From contig NZ_SBJH01000042.1 in the NCBI RefSeq assembly GCF_004368405.1, forward strand, positions 1-64,000: a DNA stretch of 64,000 nucleotides, in the 5' to 3' direction. Of this stretch, positions 47,182 through 55,530 are shown piece after piece. The stretch's first letter is position 1. Every line of letters starts with the position of its first letter. The notes under the pieces are model-generated. The model was not told the origin of the DNA. It was given only the letters and a program-made list of their open reading frames with translations, and did no database searches. This DNA comes from Olivibacter sp. XZL3. Its GTDB lineage: Bacteria; Bacteroidota; Bacteroidia; Sphingobacteriales; Sphingobacteriaceae. A program made the translations under genes and the position numbers.

Positions 47182-47216
47182 CTTCGGAACGGTTCTGCTT
47201 GATTGAACGGAGCTTA
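47182..47216 (+). repeat. 35-bp dispersed repeat, copy 2
   Basis: Starts CTTCGGAACGGTTCTGCTTG; 33 of 35 bases match 15968-16002. Confidence 0.75.
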
Positions 47217-47233
47217 ATGCTTATAGCGTACTG

Positions 47234-47291
47234 CCTATGGCGTAAAGCTTAAAAACTTATAACCTATAACTGGCCTACTGCCTACAGCTTA
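47234..47291 (+). repeat. 58-bp perfect direct repeat, left copy
   Basis: Begins GCCTATGGCGTAAAGCTTAA and ends CTACTGCCTACAGCTT. Identical over 58 bp, same orientation, to 48500-48557. Together they bracket the Rpn-type gene. Confidence 0.9.
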
Positions 47292-47405
47292 ATGCTTAAA
47301 GGCATATCTCAACCGTTTTCGAATACTTCTATTTATAACTACTAATAATATTAGCTTTTTCATTTATTTTATGTAAGTTTAATTTCTAATCACTTGATAA
47401 ATACA

Positions 47406-48320
47406 ATGACGGAAAATTCATCAAGACGTATAGATGACCCCTTGTGGAAATCTATTTTAGAACAGACCTTTTCTTATTTTTTGCAGTTTATCTTTACGGA
47501 TGCGGATGATGTCTTTGATCTCGCTAAGCCTTTCGATTATCTGGATAAGGAGTTTGAATCCTTGTTTCCCCCCGAGACTAGTGGCAAGGGGGTACGCTAT
47601 GTAGACAAACTGGTTAAGGTCTTTCTCAAAGACGGCCGAGAGCAGTTTGTGCTTTGTCACGTAGAGGTTCAGTCCAGCAAAGGCAGGGGCGATCTGGCTG
47701 AACGCATGTTCCAGTATTTTTACAAAATTTCAGATCGCTATAAAGTACCCGTTACAGCTATTGCCATCCTTGCCGATGGCAATAAGAACTACCGGCCGCA
47801 GGCGTATATACAGGAGTTCATGGGCACGAGCCTGCGGTATTCTTTCAATAGCTATAAAATCCTGGACCAGGACGAATCGATGTTACGGAGCAACACCAAC
47901 CCCTTTGCCGTGGTGGTGCTTACAGCACTATTGGCTATTACGAGACGGAATGCCGATGACGACGAATTAAAAAATATTAAGCATAGCCTGTACGATGAGA
48001 TGATGGCACGAAATATGAGTAAATATAGCAGGCAAGGTATTTACGACTTTTTGTCGCATTATGTTCGTTTTCAAAATAAAGAAAATTTCTATATCTTTGA
48101 AAAAGAGGTTGAAACAAAACTAGGAAGGAGCAATATCATGGGAACAAGAGAATATTTATTGGATAAGGCGGAGAAGCAAGGATTGGAAAGAGGAATGGAA
48201 AGAGGCAAGCGAGAAGAAGCCATTGCCATCGCCCGGGAACTAAAGAAAGAAGGGCTTTCCATCGAGTTCATTGCTAAAACCACCAAGTTAACGACCGAAG
48301 AAGTCGAAAAACTCAAATAG
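47406..48320 (+). CDS. Rpn-type PD-(D/E)XK nuclease family protein (transposase-related)
   Basis: A 304-residue protein. The nuclease-like core (about 15-140) has SILEQTFSYFLQFIF, LDKEFESLFP, and the putative catalytic HVEVQSSK with VDKLVKVFLKDG upstream, as in the recombination-promoting nuclease / PD-(D/E)XK transposase-family proteins. The middle is helical. The last ~50 residues have an Arg/Glu-rich coiled coil (GLERGMERGKREEAIAIARE) and a resolvase-like helical end (LSIEFIAKTTKLTTEEVEKL), both common in this family. ATG 47406 was chosen over the in-frame TTG at 47394. It has no inverted terminal repeats and is flanked by a 58-bp direct repeat. Confidence 0.85.
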   Translation: MTENSSRRIDDPLWKSILEQTFSYFLQFIFTDADDVFDLAKPFDYLDKEFESLFPPETSGKGVRYVDKLVKVFLKDGREQFVLCHVEVQSSKGRGDLAERMFQYFYKISDRYKVPVTAIAILADGNKNYRPQAYIQEFMGTSLRYSFNSYKILDQDESMLRSNTNPFAVVVLTALLAITRRNADDDELKNIKHSLYDEMMARNMSKYSRQGIYDFLSHYVRFQNKENFYIFEKEVETKLGRSNIMGTREYLLDKAEKQGLERGMERGKREEAIAIARELKKEGLSIEFIAKTTKLTTEEVEKLK

Positions 48321-48499
48321 GCTTTAGCAATAATTAGTACTGCTGCTACTTTTATAGTATCGTCACCCAGACTTGATCCGGGGTGTATTTCTTACTTACA
48401 TCTACCATTTTTATTTTAGTTTTATACAGCCGTCAGTGGCTTGGCTTGATGAGCAACGCTTACTGCCTACGGCTTAGAACCTAAAGCTTACTGCCTAAA

Positions 48500-48557
48500 G
48501 CCTATGGCGTAAAGCTTAAAAACTTATAACCTATAACTGGCCTACTGCCTACAGCTT
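48500..48557 (+). repeat. 58-bp perfect direct repeat, right copy
   Basis: Identical to 47234-47291. Its last base is the first base of the panD stop codon on the opposite strand. The preceding 48452-48499 is further degenerate family C sequence. Confidence 0.9.
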
Positions 48558-48904
48558 TATACCAATTTGTTGTTATGATCAGGGAAGACCAGAATAGGTT
48601 CGTACTTTTTAGCTTCTTCGATAGGAAGTTGGCAATAAGAGATAATGATAACCACGTCACCCACCTGCACCAGGCGTGCCGCGGCACCGTTTAAACAGAC
48701 CATACCCGAACCTCGCTCGCCCTTTATTACATAGGTTTCAAAGCGAGCTCCGTTATTGTTGTTTACAATCTGGACTTTTTCATTCGGAATAATATTCGCC
48801 GCCTCTATTAAATCCTCGTCAATCGTAATACTTCCCACGTAATTGAGTTCAGCTTGAGTGACCTTTACGCGATGAATTTTTGATTTCAACACCTCGATAA
48901 TCAT
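48557..48904 (-). CDS. panD: Aspartate 1-decarboxylase proenzyme
   Basis: Makes beta-alanine for pantothenate; self-cleaves to form a pyruvoyl group. Gly24-Ser25 in NYVGSITID is the cleavage site. [25 protein letters not shown] and the catalytic Tyr58-equivalent region are present. 115 residues, complete. The -7 box is only five bases from the ATG, suggesting a leaderless mRNA. The neighbouring panC lies upstream on the same strand, 218 bases away. Confidence 0.97.
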   Translation of the reverse strand: MIIEVLKSKIHRVKVTQAELNYVGSITIDEDLIEAANIIPNEKVQIVNNNNGARFETYVIKGERGSGMVCLNGAAARLVQVGDVVIIISYCQLPIEEAKKYEPILVFPDHNNKLV

Positions 48905-48909
48905 GGGGG

Positions 48910-48917
48910 CAAAGATA
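48910..48917 (-). promoter_or_regulatory. -7 box abutting the panD start codon
   Basis: TATCTTTG on the minus strand, five bases (CCCCC) before the ATG at 48902-48904. A typical start about 5-7 bases downstream would fall at or near the ATG. Confidence 0.65.
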
Positions 48918-49122
48918 CGGATTTGTTATATAATACATCTAAGAACGGCGGCTCATTTACAAAATATGATCTATAGATTACCAACAGGGAACGAAACGAA
49001 TTAATCGATAAGGAAATAGTATCCGAGCATGCAGCCCGCGGTAATAGCTGAAGCATCTGCCACAACCTAATAAGGCAAAGAGACTATATAAGCATATCGC
49101 TTATGGCATACAGCACTGCCTA

Positions 49123-49971
49123 TTACAGCAATATATTATCAATTAGGCGAACCCCTCCCACCCAGGCGGCCAATATAACCACCAAAGGCCTTATATTTTG
49201 TTGCTCCGGTCCTATTTCCGTCAGATCGCGCGGATTGCAGACCGCAAAATATTCCAGTTCGACCCCCTTTGCTTGTTGAAGGAACCGAAGTGCTTCCTCT
49301 TTTGCTTGCTGTGGAGATTCACCTTGTTCCACGGCTTGCTTCACCATAAACAAGGCTTTCGAAAGCGCCAGTGCCTGTGTTCTCGCACGCGGAGAAAGGC
49401 GCACATTGCGGGAGCTTTTCGCCAGTCCATCCGCATCCCTTATCGTGTCTACTATTTCGAGCCGAACAGGTAAAGCGAGTTTATCTACCATCAATTGAAT
49501 GACCATGCATTGCTGAAAATCTTTCTGTCCAAAAAAGGCAATGTTTGGCTTTACGATGTGAAAGAGCTTATTCACAATTTGGGTGACTCCCTGGTAATGT
49601 CCCGGTCTTTTCGCTCCTTCCCAAATTTTATCCAGCTGCCCCAGGTCAAAAGACCAAGCCTCTTCATCCGAAGGATACATTTCCCCCACAGTCGGGAGGA
49701 ATAGCACATCACAGCCGGCTGCTTCGAGAAGCGCTATATCTTTTTCAATGGGTCGCGGATACTTTTCTAAATCCGCGGGATCGTTAAACTGCGTGGGGTT
49801 TACGAATATACTGCAAACGCTTATCGATGTCGTGCTTTTTGCCCGTTCGATCAAGGCTAAATGCCCTTCATGGAGGGCACCCATGGTCGGCACAAAACCG
49901 ATTGTTTTACCAGCCGAGCGAAACGCTGATAGATGAGCTTCCAGCGCATTTTTAGTCGTAAATGTTTCCAA
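49123..49971 (-). CDS. panC: Pantoate--beta-alanine ligase (pantothenate synthetase)
   Basis: Joins pantoate and beta-alanine with ATP. 282 residues. Conserved FVPTMGALHEGHLALI, VSIFVNPTQFNDPADLEKYPR, FGQKDFQQ and the KMSKS-like KSSRN (SSRNVRLS). The start is TTG at 49971: the peptide METFTTKNALEAHL is the standard N-terminus and no ATG is in frame. Divergent from the GlgA-like gene, with a 241-bp spacer; a TTG-N20-TATATTTG promoter points the other way. Confidence 0.96.
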   Translation of the reverse strand: METFTTKNALEAHLSAFRSAGKTIGFVPTMGALHEGHLALIERAKSTTSISVCSIFVNPTQFNDPADLEKYPRPIEKDIALLEAAGCDVLFLPTVGEMYPSDEEAWSFDLGQLDKIWEGAKRPGHYQGVTQIVNKLFHIVKPNIAFFGQKDFQQCMVIQLMVDKLALPVRLEIVDTIRDADGLAKSSRNVRLSPRARTQALALSKALFMVKQAVEQGESPQQAKEEALRFLQQAKGVELEYFAVCNPRDLTEIGPEQQNIRPLVVILAAWVGGVRLIDNILL

Positions 49972-50044
49972 TTTTTCCGTTGTTAAAACAAGGGGATAAA
50001 GTTGAACAAATTAAAGCTAACTACAAAGGTTTTTTTATAAATCG

Positions 50045-50075
50045 TTGATATATCATAAGATAATGCGTATATTTG
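50045..50075 (+). promoter_or_regulatory. Promoter of the GlgA-like gene
   Basis: TTG (50045-50047), 20 bases, TATATTTG (50068-50075). It gives an untranslated leader of roughly 130 bases before the ATG at 50213. Confidence 0.7.
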
Positions 50076-50212
50076 CAGACCGATTTTCATTAGAGCAATT
50101 ATTTTAATGACTAATAAACTATCAAAAATAGGTTTAGCCGGCTCATACCGGTATGATTCATTGTGTTTGATAGTCTCACATTTCAACATTCTAAAAATAT
50201 AATTTATTGGAG

Positions 50213-51037
50213 ATGGCAAAAACGAAGATATTGTACATTACCCACGAGATGTCGCCTTTCCTCGAACTAAGTAAAATTTCTGAGATAACAAGAGAGTTAC
50301 CCCAGGCCATGCAGGAAAAAGGGTTTGAAATACGGATTTTGATGCCTCGGTTTGGCAACATTAACGAGCGCAGAAACCGTTTACATGAAGTTATAAGGCT
50401 TTCGGGTATGAATATTGTAGTGGACAATAACGACAACCCTCTTATCATCAAAGTTGCATCCATCCCAGCTGCCCGCATGCAAGTTTACTTTTTGGATAAC
50501 GAAGAGTACTTCCAACGTAAACACATATTTACCGACAAAGAAGGCAAATTCTTTAAAGACAACGACGAACGGGCTATCTTTTTCTGTAAAGGCGCATTGG
50601 AAACTGTTAAAAAGTTAGGATGGTCTCCTGATGTGGTGCATTGCCATGGCTGGATGACGTCCCTGGTACCCGCGTATGTAAAAACGGCTTACAAGGATGA
50701 TCCAACCTTTAAGGATACCAAAATCATTTATTCGCTATATGCGGACAAATTTGAGCATACGCTAAATGAGCGTTTTGCAGATAAGGCCGTTATCGGAAAC
50801 ATGGACGCTAGCGCTTTATCAAGCTATGATTCGGCCGATTATTATGGCCTTTACCGTGGCGCCCTTCATTATACAGATGCCATCGTTTTGTCTGAAGAGA
50901 ACATCGATGAAAAACTGTTAAATATTGTTAAAAACAGCGAAATTCCGGTAACCGACTGCAGAAATGATGCAGAATTCGAAAATTATTCCAACCTTTACGA
51001 GCAATTTTCCAATGAAGAATTGGAAACTGTGGCTTAG
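50213..51037 (+). CDS. Glycogen/starch synthase N-terminal-domain protein, probably non-catalytic
   Basis: A 274-residue protein resembling only the GT5 starch-synthase N-terminal Rossmann domain: KTKILYITHEMSPFLELSKI, FEIRILMPRFGNINERRN, VQVYFLDNEEYFQRK-type and DVVHCHGWMTSLVPAY. Active GlgA has KTGGL after the first strand; here that stretch reads ELSKISEI, and the C-terminal GT-B half is absent (usual length ~470-500). So it probably is not a glucan synthase. ATG 50213 is preferred over an in-frame TTG at 50207. It is divergent from panC and upstream of DUF4270, an arrangement I recall for this clade. Confidence 0.82.
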   Translation: MAKTKILYITHEMSPFLELSKISEITRELPQAMQEKGFEIRILMPRFGNINERRNRLHEVIRLSGMNIVVDNNDNPLIIKVASIPAARMQVYFLDNEEYFQRKHIFTDKEGKFFKDNDERAIFFCKGALETVKKLGWSPDVVHCHGWMTSLVPAYVKTAYKDDPTFKDTKIIYSLYADKFEHTLNERFADKAVIGNMDASALSSYDSADYYGLYRGALHYTDAIVLSEENIDEKLLNIVKNSEIPVTDCRNDAEFENYSNLYEQFSNEELETVA

Positions 51038-51143
51038 CGAGGAAGGCTGAACTGCAGCACCACAGGAAGAACCTTTGTAGCTTTATCGAACAGACAATCG
51101 TTATAATGGTTTTACAAAGCTTTATAGAACATATTATTTTATA

Positions 51144-52685
51144 ATGAAGTATTATACTCGAGACTTATTGACACTGTTGATAAGTCTCTTTATTTTAAGT
51201 AGTTGCAAAAACCCAACAGGAATAGGATTAGACAACAATCCCGGAGATTCGTTTTATGGCACGCTGAATGACACGGTTACGTTAAAAACCGTGACCTTGC
51301 GTGATGATAGTGCCCGGAGTGTACCCCGTCAAGCCAACAGCAGCAGCAATATTCCGGCCATTAACATCAATCAACTTCCGTTTGGTTATTATAATGATCC
51401 CGTTTTCGGAGAGACACAAGCCAACGTAGCACTTGCCGTTTTACGTCCTGAAAGCGGCGATATACGCCTGCCTGAAAATGCCCAGATTGATTCGGCGGTG
51501 CTTGTTATCCGCTATGGAAGTTCCTTCGTGGGGGATTCGGTTTCTTCGGTTTACCAAGTGAACGTGAAGCAACTGGATGAGGTTTATGCACCAAACACGG
51601 TGTACTATAGCACTAAAGCGTGGAATGTGAAAAGCGAGGAAGTCGCACGTAAAGAAATTCGTCATTTCAACCTGAAAGATAGCATCAGCGTCATTGTAAG
51701 AGGAAGCACCGGACAGGATAGCACCGTTAGACGAGGCCCAGAGCTACGTTTACGTTTAAACAACGCCTTTATCAGCAACCTTTTATCGCACACACTTGAT
51801 TCGGCGACGGTGAACTCGGAAGCAGGTTTTCTAAATCACGCCAAAGGCCTTTACCTTACGGTAGATAAGAGTGTACAGCAGGGTGTAGGCGGCTTGGCGA
51901 CATTAAGTCCTAATGGTCAGCTCACCTCTAGCGGATCGAGCACACCCAATTTCATGGAAGTGACCTATCGTGTTCCGGATAGCGAAGGAGGTACAGATAC
52001 TTTAACGAAGCTTTTCCCTATTCCGCTACCGGCAAACAGCAGCACCGGCTCGCCTTTTACGTACATGACGGCCAGCGTGGAGCACAACTTTTCACCGGTC
52101 ATTCAAAATCAGTTAGCGAACGCCAATGTAAACCAAACCACGGTTTATGCACAAGCGATGGGCGGCCTCAGGACGAGAGTCTCTTTTCCGTATATCGATC
52201 AACTGAAGGGAAAGAAAATTGCGGTTAACCGGGCAGAACTGGTGGTCTATGTAGAAGATGACAACAACGCCTCTGCGCGTCCTGCTCCTCGACTAACCTT
52301 ATATAGAAAAGACGTTGCCGGCAACAATCAGCCCATACCAGACGGCGATTCGCGTAGCGTACCAGATCCCAGGTCTCAATTCCCTAGTCTCGCAAACAGC
52401 GGTGCCGGTGCTTATGCCCTAGGTGGAATCTATGACGACAAGAACAAAAGGTATGTTTTTACGATGACTTCCTTTGTCCAAGATGTGATCTTAGGCAAAG
52501 TGCAGCAGTCAGACGTATATATCGCCCCCGTGTCGGAGACGCCGTCGCAGATGAATACCATACCGTTTTGGCCGGACATCACGACGCCGAGCAGCGTTGT
52601 TCTAAAAGGTTATAACCCCGAAGATGCGCAGGCACGAAATGAAATCCGCACCAAACTGAACATTTATTATACCGAATTGGATTAA
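51144..52685 (+). CDS. DUF4270 family lipoprotein
   Basis: A 513-residue exported lipoprotein: MKYYTRDLLTLLISLFILSS with lipobox LSSC at about residue 21. Body: large beta-rich region with NPGDSFYGTLNDTVTLKTVT, DPVFGETQANVALAV, AQIDSAVLVIRYG and IDQLKGKKIAVNRAELVVYV, all characteristic of DUF4270. Function not known; the outer face of the cell envelope is likely. It follows the GlgA-like gene by 106 bases and precedes ispF by 33 bases. Confidence 0.88.
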   Translation: MKYYTRDLLTLLISLFILSSCKNPTGIGLDNNPGDSFYGTLNDTVTLKTVTLRDDSARSVPRQANSSSNIPAININQLPFGYYNDPVFGETQANVALAVLRPESGDIRLPENAQIDSAVLVIRYGSSFVGDSVSSVYQVNVKQLDEVYAPNTVYYSTKAWNVKSEEVARKEIRHFNLKDSISVIVRGSTGQDSTVRRGPELRLRLNNAFISNLLSHTLDSATVNSEAGFLNHAKGLYLTVDKSVQQGVGGLATLSPNGQLTSSGSSTPNFMEVTYRVPDSEGGTDTLTKLFPIPLPANSSTGSPFTYMTASVEHNFSPVIQNQLANANVNQTTVYAQAMGGLRTRVSFPYIDQLKGKKIAVNRAELVVYVEDDNNASARPAPRLTLYRKDVAGNNQPIPDGDSRSVPDPRSQFPSLANSGAGAYALGGIYDDKNKRYVFTMTSFVQDVILGKVQQSDVYIAPVSETPSQMNTIPFWPDITTPSSVVLKGYNPEDAQARNEIRTKLNIYYTELD

Positions 52686-52718
52686 GAGCTTAGGGTAAAA
52701 ATAAATGGAAAGATCAAT

Positions 52719-53198
52719 ATGAAGATAAAAGTGGGCTTCGGCTTTGACGTACATCAATTGAAAGAAAACCACCCCTTTATTTTGGGGGGCGAAAAGATTG
52801 ATCACCACGCGGGTGCTTTTGGGCATTCGGATGCCGACGTACTCGTGCACGCTATTTGTGATGCGATATTAGGGGCAGCCAATTTAGAAGATATCGGCTA
52901 CCATTTTCCGAATACGGACCCGAAGTGGAAAGGCGTCAGTAGTTTGCTTCTATTGGAAGCATGTATCCAATTATTGAAAAGCAAAGGCTGGCAACTTGGT
53001 AACATCGATGCGATGTTGTGTTTGGAGGCTCCCAAAATAAAACCCTATATCCCGGCAATGAAGCAACACCTTGCGCAGTCCAGCGGCTTGGACGTGGAAG
53101 ACATCTCCATCAAAGCGACGACCAACGAGACCATGGGCTTCATTGGGAGAAAAGAAGGGGTGGTTGCCTATGCGGTGTGCTTGATTCAAAAACCTTAA
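52719..53198 (+). CDS. ispF: 2-C-methyl-D-erythritol 2,4-cyclodiphosphate synthase
   Basis: Non-mevalonate isoprenoid pathway step forming MEcPP. 159 residues. Zinc-site DVH (residues 10-12 in GFGFDVHQL), then HSDADVLVHAICDAILGAA, DIGYHFPNTDPKWKG, and the late TTNETMGFIGRKEGV signature. Complete and typical. In the same direction as DUF4270, with no terminator between. It ends 13 bases from the stop of a convergent small Cys-rich gene. Confidence 0.97.
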   Translation: MKIKVGFGFDVHQLKENHPFILGGEKIDHHAGAFGHSDADVLVHAICDAILGAANLEDIGYHFPNTDPKWKGVSSLLLLEACIQLLKSKGWQLGNIDAMLCLEAPKIKPYIPAMKQHLAQSSGLDVEDISIKATTNETMGFIGRKEGVVAYAVCLIQKP

Positions 53199-53211
53199 GA
53201 CCAGGACGTAA

Positions 53212-53373
53212 CTATTTCGTTTGCTCCGGAAGATTTGAGAAATCCACGCCGCACTTACAGTTGGAACCACAGGCAGTCCCCTTTTTGGGTTTAAGACTAT
53301 TGTACAACATCCTCCCCAAATAGAGCGCGGCTGCCACAAACAATAAAAAAACCATTACCGATTGTAAATCCAT
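53212..53373 (-). CDS. Small Cys-rich single-pass membrane protein (FeoB-associated type)
   Basis: A 53-residue gene, too short for usual ORF limits. It has one N-terminal helix (VMVFLLFVAAALYLGRMLY), a basic linker (LKPKKGT), a Cys cluster ACGSNCKCGV and a polar tail. This layout matches the small FeoB-associated Cys-rich membrane proteins of Bacteroidota, proposed to aid iron transport, but no feo gene is in the window. It has a strong promoter (TTG-N20-TAACTTTG) only four bases before the ATG. Identity is likely but tentative. Confidence 0.8.
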   Translation of the reverse strand: MDLQSVMVFLLFVAAALYLGRMLYNSLKPKKGTACGSNCKCGVDFSNLPEQTK

Positions 53374-53377
53374 ATCA

Positions 53378-53408
53378 CAAAGTTAGCTAAAATTCCATTC
53401 ATTATCAA
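53378..53408 (-). promoter_or_regulatory. Promoter of the Cys-rich gene
   Basis: Minus-strand TTG (53406-53408), 20 bases, TAACTTTG (53378-53385), then only ATCA before the ATG at 53371-53373. Confidence 0.75.
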
Positions 53409-53498
53409 CTGAATAACTCGCAGAAGGGATCGGCACGAAAAAGCGAAAGGCGAGAAAAATAAAAGCCCTTTGGCGCTTAATTTTTCAAATGGAATAGT

Positions 53499-53506
53499 TA
53501 CCTTTG
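53499..53506 (+). promoter_or_regulatory. -7 box upstream of typA (TACCTTTG)
   Basis: Perfect TAnnTTTG, 101 bases before the typA ATG. No -33 TTG at the standard spacing. Confidence 0.5.
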
Positions 53507-53607
53507 CGCAAAATTTTCCATCTAGTTCTTTGATACTCAAAGGCGGATGAAAAGTCGGTAAATTGCAAAAGGCAGTTTATCCCAAAATTTGAGATATAAA
53601 TACTTGG

Positions 53608-55413
53608 ATGCAAAAAATTAGAAACATTGCGATTATTGCACACGTTGACCATGGAAAAACGACCTTGGTTGATAAGATTTTACACTACACCAAACTTTTT
53701 CGTGAAAACGAACAAACCGGCGACCTCATTCTGGACAATAATGATCTAGAGCGCGAACGCGGGATTACGATCGTATCGAAAAACGTATCGGTTCGTTACC
53801 AAGATGTCAAAATAAACATTATTGACACCCCTGGTCACGCCGACTTTGGTGGTGAAGTTGAACGGGTATTAAAAATGGCTGACGGGGTTATCCTCCTGGT
53901 AGACGCTTTTGAAGGCCCCATGCCTCAAACACGCTTCGTAACGCAGAAAGCACTTGCCTTAGGTTTAAAGCCTATCGTGGTAGTGAACAAGGTCGACAAA
54001 GAGAACTGCCGTCCTGAAGAAGTATATGAGCAAGTGTTTGAACTTTTCTTCAACTTAGATGCCACCGAAGAGCAATTAGACTTCCCTGTACTTTATGGCT
54101 CTTCTAAAATGGGATGGATGTCGAAAGACTGGAAACAGCCGACGGAAGATTTCACCGACTTGCTGGATGCGATCTTGGAACATATTCCTTCTGCTCCTTT
54201 TTATGAAGGCACCTTACAAATGCAAATCACCTCATTGGATTATTCTTCCTTCGTAGGTCGGATTGCTGTAGGACGTGTTGCGAGAGGTACCATTAAAGAA
54301 AATCAGCCCGTTTCTCTCGTGAAACGCGACGGAAAAATAATGAAATCCCGCGTGAAGGAGTTATACACCTTCGAAGGGCTGGGCAAGGTACGTGTACAAG
54401 AAGTTCCTTCTGGTGATATCTGTGCGGTAGTAGGCATCGAAGGCTTTGAAATTGGCGACACCATTGCCGATTTCGAAAATCCGGAGCAATTGGAAGTTAT
54501 CCACATCGACGAGCCTACCATGAACATGCTCTTCACCATTAATAACTCTCCGTTCTTCGGTAAAGAAGGTAAATACGTAACCTCACGTCACTTGTACGAC
54601 CGTTTACAAAAGGAGATGGAGAAAAATCTTGCCTTAAAGGTAGTTCCTACCGATTCGGCGGATGCCTTCCTGGTTTACGGAAGGGGTATTCTGCACTTGT
54701 CGGTATTGATTGAAACCATGCGTCGTGAAGGATACGAGTTACAAGTAGGCCAGCCTCAGGTAATCTTGAAAGAGATTGATGGCGTAAAATGCGAACCTAT
54801 TGAAACCCTCGTAGTCGATGTTCCTGCTGAAGTGTCAGGTAAAGTAATCGAATTGGTAACCCAACGCAAGGGCGAGCTTTTGATTATGGAAACCAAAGGC
54901 GATATGCAACACCTGGAATTTGAAATCCCATCGCGCGGTATCATCGGCCTAAGAAATAACGTGTTAACCGCTACGGCAGGAGAAGCCGTTATGGCGCACC
55001 GCATGAAGGATTACCAGCCTTGGAAAGGCACGATCCCCGGCCGTCTGGCCGGCGTGTTAGTTTCGATGGAAAAAGGGCAAACAACCGCCTATTCAATCGA
55101 TAAATTGCAGGATAGAGGTCATTTCTTTGTTGATCCGGGCGTAGATATCTACGAAGGGCAAATTGTGGGCGAACACACGCGCGACAACGACCTAGTGGTT
55201 AACATTGTAAAAGGAAAACAGTTGACCAATATGCGTGCTTCTGGAAGTGATGACAACGTACGAATTGCTCCGGCAATTAAGTTTTCTCTAGAGGAGGCGA
55301 TGGAATATATCCAAGCGGATGAATACATCGAAGTAACCCCTCAGAACATTCGTTTAAGGAAGATTTATTTAACGGAAAACGAACGTAAAGTAAACGCTAA
55401 AAAGTTTCAATAA
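53608..55413 (+). CDS. typA: Ribosome-associated GTPase TypA/BipA
   Basis: Translational GTPase, 601 residues. G1 AHVDHGKTTL (11-20), switch II DTPGHADFGGEVER, NKVDKE (G4), and SSKMGW (G5-like). Domains II, III and V follow, then the BipA-specific C-terminal part (GRLAGVLVSMEKGQTTAYS, AIKFSLEEAMEYI). It assists 50S assembly and stress or low-temperature growth. Followed by a strong terminator. Confidence 0.97.
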   Translation: MQKIRNIAIIAHVDHGKTTLVDKILHYTKLFRENEQTGDLILDNNDLERERGITIVSKNVSVRYQDVKINIIDTPGHADFGGEVERVLKMADGVILLVDAFEGPMPQTRFVTQKALALGLKPIVVVNKVDKENCRPEEVYEQVFELFFNLDATEEQLDFPVLYGSSKMGWMSKDWKQPTEDFTDLLDAILEHIPSAPFYEGTLQMQITSLDYSSFVGRIAVGRVARGTIKENQPVSLVKRDGKIMKSRVKELYTFEGLGKVRVQEVPSGDICAVVGIEGFEIGDTIADFENPEQLEVIHIDEPTMNMLFTINNSPFFGKEGKYVTSRHLYDRLQKEMEKNLALKVVPTDSADAFLVYGRGILHLSVLIETMRREGYELQVGQPQVILKEIDGVKCEPIETLVVDVPAEVSGKVIELVTQRKGELLIMETKGDMQHLEFEIPSRGIIGLRNNVLTATAGEAVMAHRMKDYQPWKGTIPGRLAGVLVSMEKGQTTAYSIDKLQDRGHFFVDPGVDIYEGQIVGEHTRDNDLVVNIVKGKQLTNMRASGSDDNVRIAPAIKFSLEEAMEYIQADEYIEVTPQNIRLRKIYLTENERKVNAKKFQ

Positions 55414-55426
55414 ATTAGAACGATAT

Positions 55427-55466
55427 AAAAAAAGCAGGGCGGCTCTTGGGCCGCCCTGCTTTTTTT
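55427..55466 (+). terminator. Strong Rho-independent terminator of typA
   Basis: 17-bp perfect stem (AAAAAAAGCAGGGCGGC with GCCGCCCTGCTTTTTTT), loop TCTTGG. It starts 14 bases after the typA stop. Confidence 0.95.
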
Positions 55467-55530
55467 ATGGAAGCGCTGTACCGCTTTGTAAATTTTCTTT
55501 ATTATTGCACCATACTAAACACCAGTGAAT

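Larger units (their letters stand above)
46892..47405. other. 514-bp gene-free spacer packed with dispersed repeats
   Basis: Contains family A (46972-47018), the 35-bp repeat copy 2 (47182-47216), the 58-bp repeat copy 1 (47234-47291) and further family C units. A 79-codon plus-strand frame over 46967-47206 only translates this material and is not treated as a gene. Confidence 0.75.

Noticed and set aside
46967-47206. Plus-strand 79-codon frame in the repeat-rich spacer
   Set aside because: Begins in a family A repeat and runs into the 35-bp repeat; composition is Ser/Leu/Arg-rich with no conserved pattern. Treated as translated repeat.
47406-48320. Complete insertion sequence around the Rpn-type gene
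   Set aside because: No inverted terminal repeats or short target-site duplication; only the 58-bp direct repeat was found.
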